Assembly (NCBI GenBank): GCA_028820215.1
Contig: JAPPKD010000059.1
Span: 1 to 49,867 of the forward strand
Source: Spirochaetaceae bacterium
GTDB lineage: Bacteria > Spirochaetota > Spirochaetia > SZUA-6 > Bin103
Direction: 5' to 3'
Length of the DNA: 49,867 bases
The notes below the pieces were generated by a model. The model made no database searches and had not been told where the DNA came from. It was given only the letters and a program-made list of their open reading frames with translations. The stretch's first letter is position 1; each line of letters opens with the position of its first letter. The position numbers were made by a program, and so were the translations under genes. Of this stretch, positions 25,407 through 34,187 are shown piece after piece.

Positions 25407-26693
25407 TCACTTGCGGAGCACGCGGTCGATCGCGGCTCGCAGGATCGCCTCCGAGGCGCCGGACACGAAGGCGTCGGTCGGCTCGTAGCCGCCCTCGGCG
25501 AACGACCGCTCCAGGGTGATGTAGCCCGGTCCCAGGTCGCCGTAGCCGGCGACGGCCACGAACGCAGTGGGCCGCGCGGCATGGGCATGGAGCTGGTACT
25601 CGATGAAGGTCTCGCCCGGCAGGTGCAGGATCGCCGCTTCGGCGCCGAAGTGGAGGCAGGTCACCGGGATCGGGCGCTCGTGGCGGCGCAGGTAGGTGAG
25701 CATCAGCGCCGCCCGGCTGAGCTGCTTGCTCTCGACCACACCCGGTGCGCGAATGCGCTCCAGCAGCGCCTCCTCGTCCAGGTCGGGCCGCGGCGGCAGC
25801 AGCACCGGCTCCACGACCCAGCGCAGCTCGGTGAGCGGCTGGCGCTCCGCCGCCTGCTCGGCGGCGATCATGGCGTCGTGGATGCGGCCGGCGAACAGCT
25901 CGCGGTTGTCGGCGCTACCGTCGTTGTACTTGCCGGCGGCCACGTTGCCGGCGCAGCCGGTGAAGTAGAGGTGCGGCACCCCGGACGCGGCGGTGCGCCG
26001 GTCTCGCGCCAGGCCCACGAACTCCGGGTTCACCACGCCGGTGCCGTCCAGGCTGGTGGGGTGCGTGGCGTAGTAGTGAGCGACGGCCAGCGGCTCGTCC
26101 CCGTTCCAGAAGCCGATGGTCTTGAGCCTCGGGTCGATCACCCCCTCCGGCGCGGCGCGCACCGCGGGATCGCTGGTCTTGGTCCAGCGCATCGCCCACA
26201 GCTTTCCGTCCTTGCCGATCAGGCGCCGGTTGGAGGCGATGCGGTCCACCCGCGCCTCGCCGGTGCTGACGTGGGTGCAGGGCCGCGGATCGGCCATCGC
26301 CGCCGCGGCGGCTTCCGCGGCCGCCGCGCGCGCCCGTTCCGCCCAGTCGCCGGCCATGATCACGTCAGGCCGGCCGTGGGCGTCCAGGATGTCCTGCGCG
26401 TCGCGGTCCGGCCACGGCGTGTCGTGCGCGTGGGTGCAGTGGACGGCGACCCGCGCGGGATCGGTGTCCACCGCACGGGCCAAGTCCCCGCGCCAGCGGT
26501 CGTAGTCGCCGTTGCTCAGCTCGGCCCAGTCGAGCGCACAGAGCACGATCGGCGCCTCGCCGTCCGCGATGAGGACCAGGCCCAGGGCCTGCAGCGGGCC
26601 GCCGATCTCGGCCGCCGGGGGATACCAGCCCGCGCACAGGGGATGGCCGACCGGCGGCGTGACGTCGCTGGCGAACGTGCAGAGCCGGATCAT
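25407..26693 (-). CDS. Neutral/alkaline ceramidase-like protein
   Basis: The start is ATG 26693, overlapping the stop of the dipeptidase-like gene as ATGA; the open frame extends upstream through that gene only by chance. The 428-residue product resembles the N-terminal catalytic domain of neutral/alkaline non-lysosomal ceramidases. FASDVTPPVG is the usual opening, and AVHCTHAHDTPW holds the zinc-type histidines. YFTGCAGNVAAGKYND and LHLPGETFIEYQ also match family patterns. No signal peptide is visible, although classical members are secreted. Together with a coupled M19-type protein it suggests hydrolysis of an amide-linked compound. A true ceramide substrate is not shown. Confidence 0.75.
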   Translation of the reverse strand: MIRLCTFASDVTPPVGHPLCAGWYPPAAEIGGPLQALGLVLIADGEAPIVLCALDWAELSNGDYDRWRGDLARAVDTDPARVAVHCTHAHDTPWPDRDAQDILDAHGRPDVIMAGDWAERARAAAAEAAAAAMADPRPCTHVSTGEARVDRIASNRRLIGKDGKLWAMRWTKTSDPAVRAAPEGVIDPRLKTIGFWNGDEPLAVAHYYATHPTSLDGTGVVNPEFVGLARDRRTAASGVPHLYFTGCAGNVAAGKYNDGSADNRELFAGRIHDAMIAAEQAAERQPLTELRWVVEPVLLPPRPDLDEEALLERIRAPGVVESKQLSRAALMLTYLRRHERPIPVTCLHFGAEAAILHLPGETFIEYQLHAHAARPTAFVAVAGYGDLGPGYITLERSFAEGGYEPTDAFVSGASEAILRAAIDRVLRK

Positions 26694-27895
26694 CCGCACA
26701 CCTCCTTCAGCACGCGCAGGTAGTTGCCGCCGATCATGGCGGCGATCTCCTCGTCGGTGTAGCCGCGGGTAGCAAGCGCAACGGTGAAGTAGGGGGCGGC
26801 GACCCAGGCGAAGCTGCCGTCGAGTTGGCCGTCCATGGGTTCCGGAGCGTCCGCGAACAGGTGCGGCCGGATGTCGTCCGGGATCGATCCGCGGTAGGAG
26901 AGGTCGGAGCCGCGTCCGCCGACGTGCGCGATGCCCGCCACCTCGGCGACGTGCTCGACGTGGCGGAGCCAGTCGTCGAACCCGCCGAGCGGCTCGGCCA
27001 GAAAGCGGCGGCCGGGGCCGCCGAGAATCGATACGACCCCTCCGGTGGCGGCGATGGCGCGGATAGTCTCGTCGTCCAGGTTGCGCGGGTGCTCCCGGAT
27101 CGCCGTGCAGCCGGTGTGGCTGTCGATCACGGGCGCCGTGGAGGCGGCCGCCGCGTCCAGGTGGGCACGGCGGCCGCAGTGGGCCAGGTCGACGACGATG
27201 CCCAGCCGGTTGAGCCGCCGCACGTAGTCCACGCCCGCGTCGGTGAGGCCGCGGTCGCGGCGGTCGTAGCACTGCGTTCCGAGCCGGTTGGTGTAGTAGA
27301 GGATCTGCGCCTGCCGGAAGCCGAGCCGGTGGTAGATCTCCAGGTTGCCCAGGTCGTGCTCGATCCAGGGCGGCGGCCCGCCGGTGCTCCACATGATGCA
27401 GGGCTTGCCGGCGCGCTTGGCTTCCACCACGTCGTCCGCGCACCGGAACTTGACCAGGTGGTCCCGCAATGCGTCGAGCACCGCGGTGGTGCGCGCTACC
27501 GAGCGCAGCGTGATCATCGCGTCGTTGACCAGCCCGCCGTACCCCTCGGTCCGCCAGGAACAGAACATGTGGCCGTAGTCGTTGGCCAGCGTGACGCCCG
27601 AGCGGCGCCACGCTTCCAGGTACTCGGAGCGCACGTCGGCGTCGTGCACGACGTCGCGGTCGGCCACCTCCTGGAGCTGTAGCTCCATGTCCTGCGGGTC
27701 CGTGCCTTGGCGGATCAGGTCGCGGGCGAGCGCGCTCATCGCGTGCGTCCACGGCCGGGCGCCCCCGGATACCGGATCGCAGACGATGGCATCGCGGTGG
27801 ATGCGAAGGCCGCGCTCGATGTCGGCGTCGCCGGCGCCCAGCTCGTCGAGCGCGGTCTTCCAGGCGCGGTCGATCGCTTCACCCATCGCGGACAC
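26690..27895 (-). CDS. Membrane-dipeptidase (M19) family protein, atypical metal site
   Basis: The 401-residue protein has the M19 renal-dipeptidase fold. Downstream metal motifs are recognisable: VDLAHCGRRAHLDAA with a zinc His, and PVIDSHTGC with the second. The N-terminal motif, normally DGHxD after HRDAIVI, reads CDPVSGG (D40), so one His of the binuclear site is missing. Otherwise the family features GIAHVGGRGSD and MIGGNYLRVLKEV at the C-terminus are kept. It may be a single-metal enzyme or act on a non-peptide amide or lactone. It is the first gene of a pair with the ceramidase-like gene. Confidence 0.75.
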   Translation of the reverse strand: MSAMGEAIDRAWKTALDELGAGDADIERGLRIHRDAIVCDPVSGGARPWTHAMSALARDLIRQGTDPQDMELQLQEVADRDVVHDADVRSEYLEAWRRSGVTLANDYGHMFCSWRTEGYGGLVNDAMITLRSVARTTAVLDALRDHLVKFRCADDVVEAKRAGKPCIMWSTGGPPPWIEHDLGNLEIYHRLGFRQAQILYYTNRLGTQCYDRRDRGLTDAGVDYVRRLNRLGIVVDLAHCGRRAHLDAAAASTAPVIDSHTGCTAIREHPRNLDDETIRAIAATGGVVSILGGPGRRFLAEPLGGFDDWLRHVEHVAEVAGIAHVGGRGSDLSYRGSIPDDIRPHLFADAPEPMDGQLDGSFAWVAAPYFTVALATRGYTDEEIAAMIGGNYLRVLKEVCG

Positions 27896-28084
27896 TGTGC
27901 ACGCGCGCCATGTGGCTGAACAGGCCGGCCATGCGGTGCCGCCTCTTGACGCGGCGATGGCTCCAGCGAGTCAGTCCCGGCCAGGGAGGGCTTGGCTCCA
28001 TGCTCCTCGATGCTGACAGTCGAGGAGGACTACGAAGACAGGCGGACCCCATGTCGTTGACTTGACCGGTTCTCACCAGGCTCA

Positions 28085-28099
28085 GTACCACTCTGGTAC
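28085..28099. promoter_or_regulatory. Inverted repeat upstream of HicB-like gene
   Basis: GTACC-actct-GGTAC is a perfect 5-base-pair inverted repeat 49 bases before the start of the HicB-like gene. Such proteins often bind their own promoter, so this could be an operator. I do not see a convincing -35/-10 pair at normal spacing. Confidence 0.4.
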
Positions 28100-28148
28100 A
28101 CTCGATTGCACGCATATCCGGTGCTTGCTACGGAAGAGGAGTAATACG

Positions 28149-28673
28149 ATGAAGGACGTGGTCCGCGCCGAATGGGACCCCCCCGGAGAAGAGTGGCCGC
28201 TGCTGTTCAGACACTTCGAGGAGGTGCGCGGCACGGACTTCAAGGTCTGCGTGATGATGATGGGCCGACTACTGGCCACCATCGACCCTGAGACAGGCTC
28301 TTGCACGATCGACGGGGTCTACCCCGGGTCCCTGTTCGCCGAAGGCGCCAGCCTCTCCGAAGCGAATGACAACGTTCGCGCGGACATCTCGAAGATCCTG
28401 GAGGACGTCATGGTGTCCAGCAAGAACGTGACGGATTTCAGGGCTCACATCGAGGACTTCATGCAGACGACGGACGAGGTTGCCGTGGCGTCGTGGAAGA
28501 AGGCCCTCGACAGGGTGAGGTCGGGGCAGGAGGAGGGGGCGCCGGACCTGCGGAAGTACGATGCTTCGGACTGGTCGGACTTCGCGGTCGTGGAGGACGT
28601 CCGGGAGACGCAAGACCACAAGCCCCTCATGGCGATCCCTGCTCCGCCAGAAGCGAGCCTGCTTGCAGCCTGA
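28149..28673 (+). CDS. HicB-like protein
   Basis: ATG 28149 follows the ribosome site GAGGAG. The 174-residue product has a HicB-type partial RNase-H-like core: a strand (FKVCVMMMGRLLATID), then VYPGSLFAEGASLSEANDNVRADI, which matches the conserved G-x-S-x-x-E-A-x-x-N segment of HicB antitoxins. The rest is helical, charged and longer than a standard antitoxin. No HicA-type toxin gene (about 60 residues, dsRBD-like) adjoins on either side, so it is an orphan or a free-standing regulator. The 253 bases before it contain no other gene I can support. Confidence 0.55.
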   Translation: MKDVVRAEWDPPGEEWPLLFRHFEEVRGTDFKVCVMMMGRLLATIDPETGSCTIDGVYPGSLFAEGASLSEANDNVRADISKILEDVMVSSKNVTDFRAHIEDFMQTTDEVAVASWKKALDRVRSGQEEGAPDLRKYDASDWSDFAVVEDVRETQDHKPLMAIPAPPEASLLAA

Positions 28674-28722
28674 TCTTTGATCAAGATCGCATGAAGACCC
28701 GCGGCTCGGGGCGGACGGGGCC

Positions 28723-29874
28723 ATGCCGGCTCGCCTGATCGGATTCCACGCCGGCGGACGCCTGGGGGTCGTGGCCGAGGACGGCAGCGGCGAGCGGTAC
28801 CTCGACCTGCACGTGCCCGGCCAGCAGCGCTGGCAGTTCGGGCCGTTGCTGCCGGACGGCCGGATCATCCTGCACAGCTTCGAGGACACCACGATGGCGC
28901 GGATGGTGATGGGCGACGTGCAGGTCAACCTCTGGTTCTACGATCTGCAGAGCGGCGGGCTCGAACCCCTGGAAGTCGCCGACCGTCCGAGCCGCTTCTT
29001 CACCTGCGGCGCGGCCTTCGCCGACGGGCGCAGGCTGCTGGCCAGCGCCATGGTCGACGGCGCGCAGCAACTCCATGTCATGGACGTCGACGGCAGCGCC
29101 TGCCGCGCGCTCACCCAACCGGGCCAGGGCTTCCACTACGGGGCCGAGATCAGTCCCGATCAGACGCGCGTCGCCTGTCATGTCACCGGCGACAAGTCGA
29201 GCCGGTACCCGCGGGTCTATCCCTACAGCATCGAGGTGATCGAGATCGACAGCGGCGACCGCACGATGGTGGCGGCGCGCACCGGGCACCTGTACTTCGC
29301 GCCGGTGTGGTCGGCCTCAGGCGACCGGCTGGCGTACCTGGACTGCCACTCCGCCACCGATGCCGCTCACTTCGCCGCCGATCTGTGCATCGGCCATCCC
29401 GACGGCACCTCGCACCGGGTGGTGACCGCGGGCCAGTCACACTGGTTCGGCACCTCCTACGGCGCCGACGGCCATCGGGGCGGCGGCTCCAACATGACCA
29501 CCTGGATCCCGGGGCGGGATCGCATCACCTGGACCCGCCTGCTGCCCGACTCGCACGCGGACGCCCACTTCGACGCCTCCCTCCCCGATCACGAGGAGCT
29601 GGTCTACGCACCCGAACTGGCGCGCGGCGGCACGCAGCTCTGCGCCCTGGATCCCGACTCGGGGGAGGTGGAGGAGATCACTCCCGCCGAGGAGGGCAGG
29701 TGGGACTATCACGCCTCCTGGTCTGCGGACGGCGACGCGGTGGTCTTCTCACGGGCGCGGGTCACCGAGCCGCCCGAGCTTTGGACGGCCGCGGTCGACG
29801 GCTCGGGCGCGAGAAGGCTCAGCGCCGGCCACGACCGCTGGGGCGCCGGCTTCGGGCGCTGGCTCACCGCCTGA
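28723..29874 (+). CDS. TolB-like / oligogalacturonate-lyase-type beta-propeller
   Basis: The 383-residue protein is built of WD40/PD40-like repeats, with periodic ISPDQTRVACHV, VWSASGDRLAYLD and SWSADGDAVVFSR segments. HWFGTSYGADGHRGG and the His-rich stretch before it are reminiscent of oligogalacturonate lyase propellers, where histidines bind Mn. No signal peptide is visible. The neighbouring acid-sugar dehydratase gene runs toward it, with stops 15 bases apart, so a role in uronate breakdown is plausible. TolB-type protein binding is the alternative. Confidence 0.65.
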   Translation: MPARLIGFHAGGRLGVVAEDGSGERYLDLHVPGQQRWQFGPLLPDGRIILHSFEDTTMARMVMGDVQVNLWFYDLQSGGLEPLEVADRPSRFFTCGAAFADGRRLLASAMVDGAQQLHVMDVDGSACRALTQPGQGFHYGAEISPDQTRVACHVTGDKSSRYPRVYPYSIEVIEIDSGDRTMVAARTGHLYFAPVWSASGDRLAYLDCHSATDAAHFAADLCIGHPDGTSHRVVTAGQSHWFGTSYGADGHRGGGSNMTTWIPGRDRITWTRLLPDSHADAHFDASLPDHEELVYAPELARGGTQLCALDPDSGEVEEITPAEEGRWDYHASWSADGDAVVFSRARVTEPPELWTAAVDGSGARRLSAGHDRWGAGFGRWLTA

Positions 29875-29889
29875 GGTCGTCTCGCCGCC

Positions 29890-31026
29890 TTATTGGAGAA
29901 ACCGGGCACGTCGGCGGCGGGGCGCCACGTAGAGGTGGTCGTCCTCCTCGGCGAGCGCGCTCACGTTGCCGGTCGACGGATACTTCGCGATGGCGTCCTC
30001 GACGATGTCGACACCGAGTCCGGGAGCGTCGCTCAGGACGATGCTGCCGTCCACGATGTTCGGCTGCGGCTCCATCACCTCGTAGCGGGCGGGCACGTCG
30101 TCGGCCAGGTGCTCGAGCAGGAGGAAGTTCGGAACCGTCGCCAGCACGTGCGCGGCGGCCATCTCCGCGATCGGACCGAGCGAGCCGTCGTGCGGGGCGA
30201 TGACGGCGTAGTGCGCTTCGGCCAGCGCCGCGATCTTCTTGAGCTGGAGCAGGCCGCCGGCGCGTCCGGTATCCGGCTGGATGACGTCGGCGATCTCCTC
30301 TTCCAGGACCTGCCGGACGCCCCAGAGGTAGGAGTGGCGCTCGCCGACCGCGATCGGGATGTTGACCGACGCCGCCACGCGGCGGATGCCCTCGATGTTC
30401 TCCGGTGCGACCGGGTCCTCGTAGAACAGCAGGTCGTACTCCTCGAGCCGCTTGCCCAGGGCGATGGCGTCGCGGGTGGTGAGCCACGGCGGCCCGTGCA
30501 CGTCCACCATGAGGTCGACGTCCGGCCCCAGGGCATCGCGCAGGGCGGCGACCTTCGTGGGCAGGCCGTCGAAGCCGCCGGTCTTGAGCGCGCCGTAGCC
30601 CAGCGCGACCAGCTCCTGGTTCCGTTCCGGCGTCCCCGCATGGGCGTAGAGGGCCACCTCGTCGCGGATCCTGCCGCCGAACAGCTCGTAGACCGGCACG
30701 CCCAGCGCCTTGCCCTTCAGGTCCCAGAGCGCCATCTCGATGCCGGTCATGGCGCCTGAGCCGACCACGCCGGTCATGCCGTGGCCCATCATCGCGGTCA
30801 TGATCTTCTGGCAGATGCGCTCGATCCGGAACGGATCGTCGCCGATGAGGATGGCGCTCAGGTCGCGGATCGCGGTCTCGACGACGCGCGGCCAGCCGCT
30901 CGCCTCGCCGACGCCGTAGATCCCTTCGTCTGTGAGCACCTTCACGAACAGCCAGTTCCGCCGTGACCAGGAATCCTTGCCCTTGGCCGCGCTCATCAGG
31001 TAGGTCTCGATCTCCGTGATCTTCAT
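29890..31026 (-). CDS. Enolase-superfamily acid-sugar dehydratase (mandelate racemase group)
   Basis: ATG 31026 (MKITEIET) is the start, with GAGGGACGAG before it; the longer frame upstream lacks family homology. The 378-residue product has the capping domain and barrel of the mandelate-racemase subgroup. Metal and catalytic residues are visible: DVHG (Asp plus His), FYEDPV (Glu), VGERHS (Glu) and APHDGSLGPI (His). The D-x-H plus H-x-x-x-LGP pattern fits the galactonate/gluconate dehydratase type rather than a racemase. It would convert a sugar acid to its 2-keto-3-deoxy form. The exact sugar acid cannot be read from sequence. Confidence 0.85.
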   Translation of the reverse strand: MKITEIETYLMSAAKGKDSWSRRNWLFVKVLTDEGIYGVGEASGWPRVVETAIRDLSAILIGDDPFRIERICQKIMTAMMGHGMTGVVGSGAMTGIEMALWDLKGKALGVPVYELFGGRIRDEVALYAHAGTPERNQELVALGYGALKTGGFDGLPTKVAALRDALGPDVDLMVDVHGPPWLTTRDAIALGKRLEEYDLLFYEDPVAPENIEGIRRVAASVNIPIAVGERHSYLWGVRQVLEEEIADVIQPDTGRAGGLLQLKKIAALAEAHYAVIAPHDGSLGPIAEMAAAHVLATVPNFLLLEHLADDVPARYEVMEPQPNIVDGSIVLSDAPGLGVDIVEDAIAKYPSTGNVSALAEEDDHLYVAPRRRRARFLQ

Positions 31027-31156
31027 CTCGTCCCTCGCTTGTGATCTGCGGAACGCTACAACGGTAATGCCCATTCTGCTCTGACCCGTTACCATCCGGG
31101 TGCAGCCGCCGGCGGCGTGTCGTGCACGGGCCGGATGGCGCCGGGAGGGAGACCGC

Positions 31157-32908
31157 ATGCAGAACGAGAGAGCCGCAGGCCGCGCCAGCGTTCGCTTCGA
31201 GCCCGACGACAAGCCGCCGAAGCTGCTGACCTTCGGCCTTGGCCTGCAACTCGCCATCCTCTGCCTGGGCGGGATCGTGCTCACGCCGGCCATCGTCGTC
31301 CGGGCCGCCGGCGGCGGCGATCCGTACCTCTCCTGGGCCGTGTTCGGGGCGGTCGCGGTCAGTGGCGTCACCACCGTGCTGCAGGCGGTGCGAGTGGGCA
31401 GGATCGGCGCCGGCTACGTGCTGCTGATGGGCACGTCGGGAGCCTTCATCGCCGTCTCCGTAGCGGCGCTCGCCAAGGGTGGGCCGGCGATGCTCGCCAC
31501 CCTGGTGGTGATCTCGGCGCTGTTTCAGTTCGTGCTCGCCGCGCGGCTGTCGCTGTTGCGGCGCATTCTGACCCCGACGGTGGCGGGGACGGTGATCATG
31601 CTGATCGCGGTCACGGTGATGCCCATCGTCTTCGATACGCTGGCGGACGTGCCGGAGAGCGCTCCGCCCCTGGCCGCGCCGCTGAGCGCCCTCGTTACCG
31701 TGCTGGTGATCACCGGACTCGCGTTGAAGGCCACGGGATCGCTCCGCCTCTGGGCACCCGTCATCGGCGTGGTCGTCGGCTCGGTGGTCGCCGGCCTGTT
31801 CGGCCTCTACGACATGGCATCGGTGGCCGGCGCCGGGTGGATCGGCGTTCCGGCAGGCGGCTGGCCGGGCTTCGACCTGAGCTTCGGGCCGGTCTTCTGG
31901 TCCCTTCTGCCGGCCTTCGTGTTCGTGACGCTGGTCGGCGCGATCGAGACGATCGGCGACGGCGCCGCCATCCAGCGCGTGTCGTGGCGGCGGCCGCGGG
32001 CGGTGGACTTCCGCGCCGTGCAGGGCGCGGTGTCCGCCGACGGCGCGGGCAACCTGTTGTCAGGCCTGGTTGGTACGGTGCCGAACACGACGTATTCGAC
32101 CAGCATCGCGGTGACCGAGCTCACCGGCGTGGGGGCGCGCGGCGTCGGGGTCGCGATCGGGGCGATCTTCGTCGCGCTGGCGTTCCTGCCCAAGGCGCTG
32201 GCGGTGGTGCTGGCGATTCCGGGGCCGGTGGCCGCGGCGTACATCACCGTGCTGCTGGCGATGCTGTTCGTCACCGGCATGAAGATGGTCATCCAGGACG
32301 GGATCGACTACCGCAAGGGACTGGTGGTCGGCGTCTCGTTCTGGGCCGGCGTCGGCTTCCAGAGCGGCGTGATCTTCCCCGAGTACTTCGCACAGATGGC
32401 CGGCGGGCTGCTGCAGAACGGCATGACGGCCGGCGGCCTGGTGGCCATCCTGATGACCCTGTTCATGGAGCTGACCTCGCCCCGGCGCCGCCGGATCGAG
32501 GTGCGGACCGATCTCGCCGACCTGCCGAAGATCAGGGAGTTCCTGAGCTCGTTCGCGTCCCGCAACGGATGGGATGAGGCGACGGCCGGGCGGCTCGACG
32601 CCGCCGGCGAGGAGACGCTGCTGTCGCTGATCGGGGACGAGGAAGACGGCGAGCGCGAGGCGCGGCGGCTGCTGCTGGTCGCCCACAAGCAGGATGGAGG
32701 GGCGGTGCTGGAGTTCGTCGCCACCACCGGCCACGAGAACCTGCAGGACCGGATCGCGCTGCTCGACCCGCGCTCGGCGGAGGTCCCGGACGAGCGCGAG
32801 ACGTCGCTGCGGCTCCTGCGCCACATCGCCTCGTCGGTGCGCCACGAGCAGTACCACGGCACCGAGATCGTGACCGTGCGCGTGGACGGACCGCAGCGGG
32901 CGCGGTAG
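31157..32908 (+). CDS. NCS2-type purine/uracil permease with C-terminal extension
   Basis: ATG 31157 follows GGGAGGGAGA. The 583-residue product starts with a cytosolic stretch and PPKLLTFGLGLQLAILCLGGIV, the first span of nucleobase-ascorbate (NCS2, SLC23) transporters. Residues to about 440 hold the usual set of spans, with NTTYSTSIAVTELTGVGARG as a substrate-site segment. The last roughly 140 residues are soluble: DLADLPKIREFLSSFASRNGWDEATAGRLDAAGEETLLSLI resembles the N-box helix of RsbW-like histidine-kinase-type ATPase domains. Plain NCS2 permeases end after the membrane part. An 8-oxoguanine deaminase gene 3.6 kb away supports purine import. Confidence 0.82.
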   Translation: MQNERAAGRASVRFEPDDKPPKLLTFGLGLQLAILCLGGIVLTPAIVVRAAGGGDPYLSWAVFGAVAVSGVTTVLQAVRVGRIGAGYVLLMGTSGAFIAVSVAALAKGGPAMLATLVVISALFQFVLAARLSLLRRILTPTVAGTVIMLIAVTVMPIVFDTLADVPESAPPLAAPLSALVTVLVITGLALKATGSLRLWAPVIGVVVGSVVAGLFGLYDMASVAGAGWIGVPAGGWPGFDLSFGPVFWSLLPAFVFVTLVGAIETIGDGAAIQRVSWRRPRAVDFRAVQGAVSADGAGNLLSGLVGTVPNTTYSTSIAVTELTGVGARGVGVAIGAIFVALAFLPKALAVVLAIPGPVAAAYITVLLAMLFVTGMKMVIQDGIDYRKGLVVGVSFWAGVGFQSGVIFPEYFAQMAGGLLQNGMTAGGLVAILMTLFMELTSPRRRRIEVRTDLADLPKIREFLSSFASRNGWDEATAGRLDAAGEETLLSLIGDEEDGEREARRLLLVAHKQDGGAVLEFVATTGHENLQDRIALLDPRSAEVPDERETSLRLLRHIASSVRHEQYHGTEIVTVRVDGPQRAR

Positions 32909-33002
32909 AAGCACCTCGATCGGCGGCGGGCGCGAAACGGTCGGGTTGACCGCCAGACCGCTGCACGTGATCAATAGAGGGTGACGTTACCGGGGTGCCG
33001 AG

Positions 33003-34187
33003 ATGCTGACCACTGACCAGTTGCAAGCCTTGATGGCGAACCTGGAATCTGATCGGGTGGAGCGCACGACTTCCACGAACAAGACCGACAAGTTCGGCGA
33101 GGCGATCTGTGCCTTTGCGAACGACTTCCCCCTTCATCGACAACCCGGATACCTATTGGTGGGGGTGGACGACAAGGGAGACGCAGCCGGCCTCCAGGTC
33201 ACCGATGAGATTCTTCTCAAGCTCGGTGGGCTGCGTTCGAACGTCAATTTTGAGCCGCTTCCCGCTATGACGGTGCAAAGGCGATCACTCCCCGCCGGCG
33301 ATGTGGCTGTGGTAGAGGTGCTGCCAGCCGATCTACCTCCGGTGCGATATAAGGGCCGGGTGTGGATTCGCGTCGGGCCATCCCGTCGGAGCGCCAGCCA
33401 GCAGGAAGAGAGAATCCTGACTGAGAGGCGAACCGCCCATCAGACAACCTTCGACGCGCGTCCCTGTCGCGGGTGCACGATGCACGATCTTGTCTCCGAT
33501 CTGTTCCTGGTGAGCTACCTCCCTGCCGCGGTGGATCGGGATGTTCTGGATGAGAATAGACGCAGCCCAGATGAGCAAATGGCTTCTCTTCGGTTCTATG
33601 ATCTGGCGGAAGATTGTCCGACAAATGCGGGGTCGCTGCTGTTCGCGAAGGATCCGTTGCGCTGGATTCCCGGATCCTATGTTCAGTTTGTCCGCTGGGC
33701 GGGGACCACAATGGCAGCCGACGCGGTGGCCGAGAGACGATTCAGCGGCGATCTGCTCACGGTCCTGCGCGAGATCGAGTCCTTCGTATCGCTACCGGCG
33801 CAGTCGCACCCGGTGGCTGAATCGGCGTTCCGCGAGCGAGCCGAAAGCGATTACCCCCCTGTCGCGGTTCGCGAGCTACTGCTGAACGCGATAATGCACC
33901 GCTCCTATGAATCCAACGCGCCGGTACGCTTCAACTGGTTCGACGACCGGATCGAGATCCAGAATCCCGGCGGATTGTATGGCATGGCATCCCCCGAGAA
34001 CTTCCCAAGGCAGACCGACTACCGCAATCCGGTTGTCGCCTCAGCCATGGCGACGCTCGGTTATGTCAATACGTTTGGTCGCGGCGTAATCCGCACACAA
34101 GAGGCGTTGCGCAAGAACGGCAATCCCGAGGCTGGATTCACGTTCGAGCCCTCGCACGTATTGGCGACCATCTGGAGGAAGCGATGA
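33003..34187 (+). CDS. AlbA_2 (Schlafen-type) domain protein with HATPase_c_4 region
   Basis: The 394-residue product has an N-terminal AlbA_2/Schlafen-type domain (residues about 5-135: ESDRVERTTS, GEAICAFANDF, GYLLVGVDDKG, YKGRVWIRVG, then SRRSASQQEER). Its C-terminal half belongs to the HATPase_c_4 group usually found behind AlbA_2: VRELLLNAIMHRSYE, FDDRIEIQNPGGLYG and TFGRGVIRTQEALR. Such proteins are annotated as ATP-dependent regulators or helicase-related; the AlbA_2 fold is shared with Schlafen RNases. Its stop overlaps the start of the ParA gene (ATGA). Base composition is visibly less GC-rich than the flanks, which points to acquisition. Confidence 0.82.
   Translation: MLTTDQLQALMANLESDRVERTTSTNKTDKFGEAICAFANDFPLHRQPGYLLVGVDDKGDAAGLQVTDEILLKLGGLRSNVNFEPLPAMTVQRRSLPAGDVAVVEVLPADLPPVRYKGRVWIRVGPSRRSASQQEERILTERRTAHQTTFDARPCRGCTMHDLVSDLFLVSYLPAAVDRDVLDENRRSPDEQMASLRFYDLAEDCPTNAGSLLFAKDPLRWIPGSYVQFVRWAGTTMAADAVAERRFSGDLLTVLREIESFVSLPAQSHPVAESAFRERAESDYPPVAVRELLLNAIMHRSYESNAPVRFNWFDDRIEIQNPGGLYGMASPENFPRQTDYRNPVVASAMATLGYVNTFGRGVIRTQEALRKNGNPEAGFTFEPSHVLATIWRKR

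Noticed and set aside
28057..28067. TTGACT/TTGACC as -35 boxes for the HicB-like gene
   Set aside because: No acceptable -10 sequence lies 16-18 bases downstream; the nearest TACACT is about 29 bases away.
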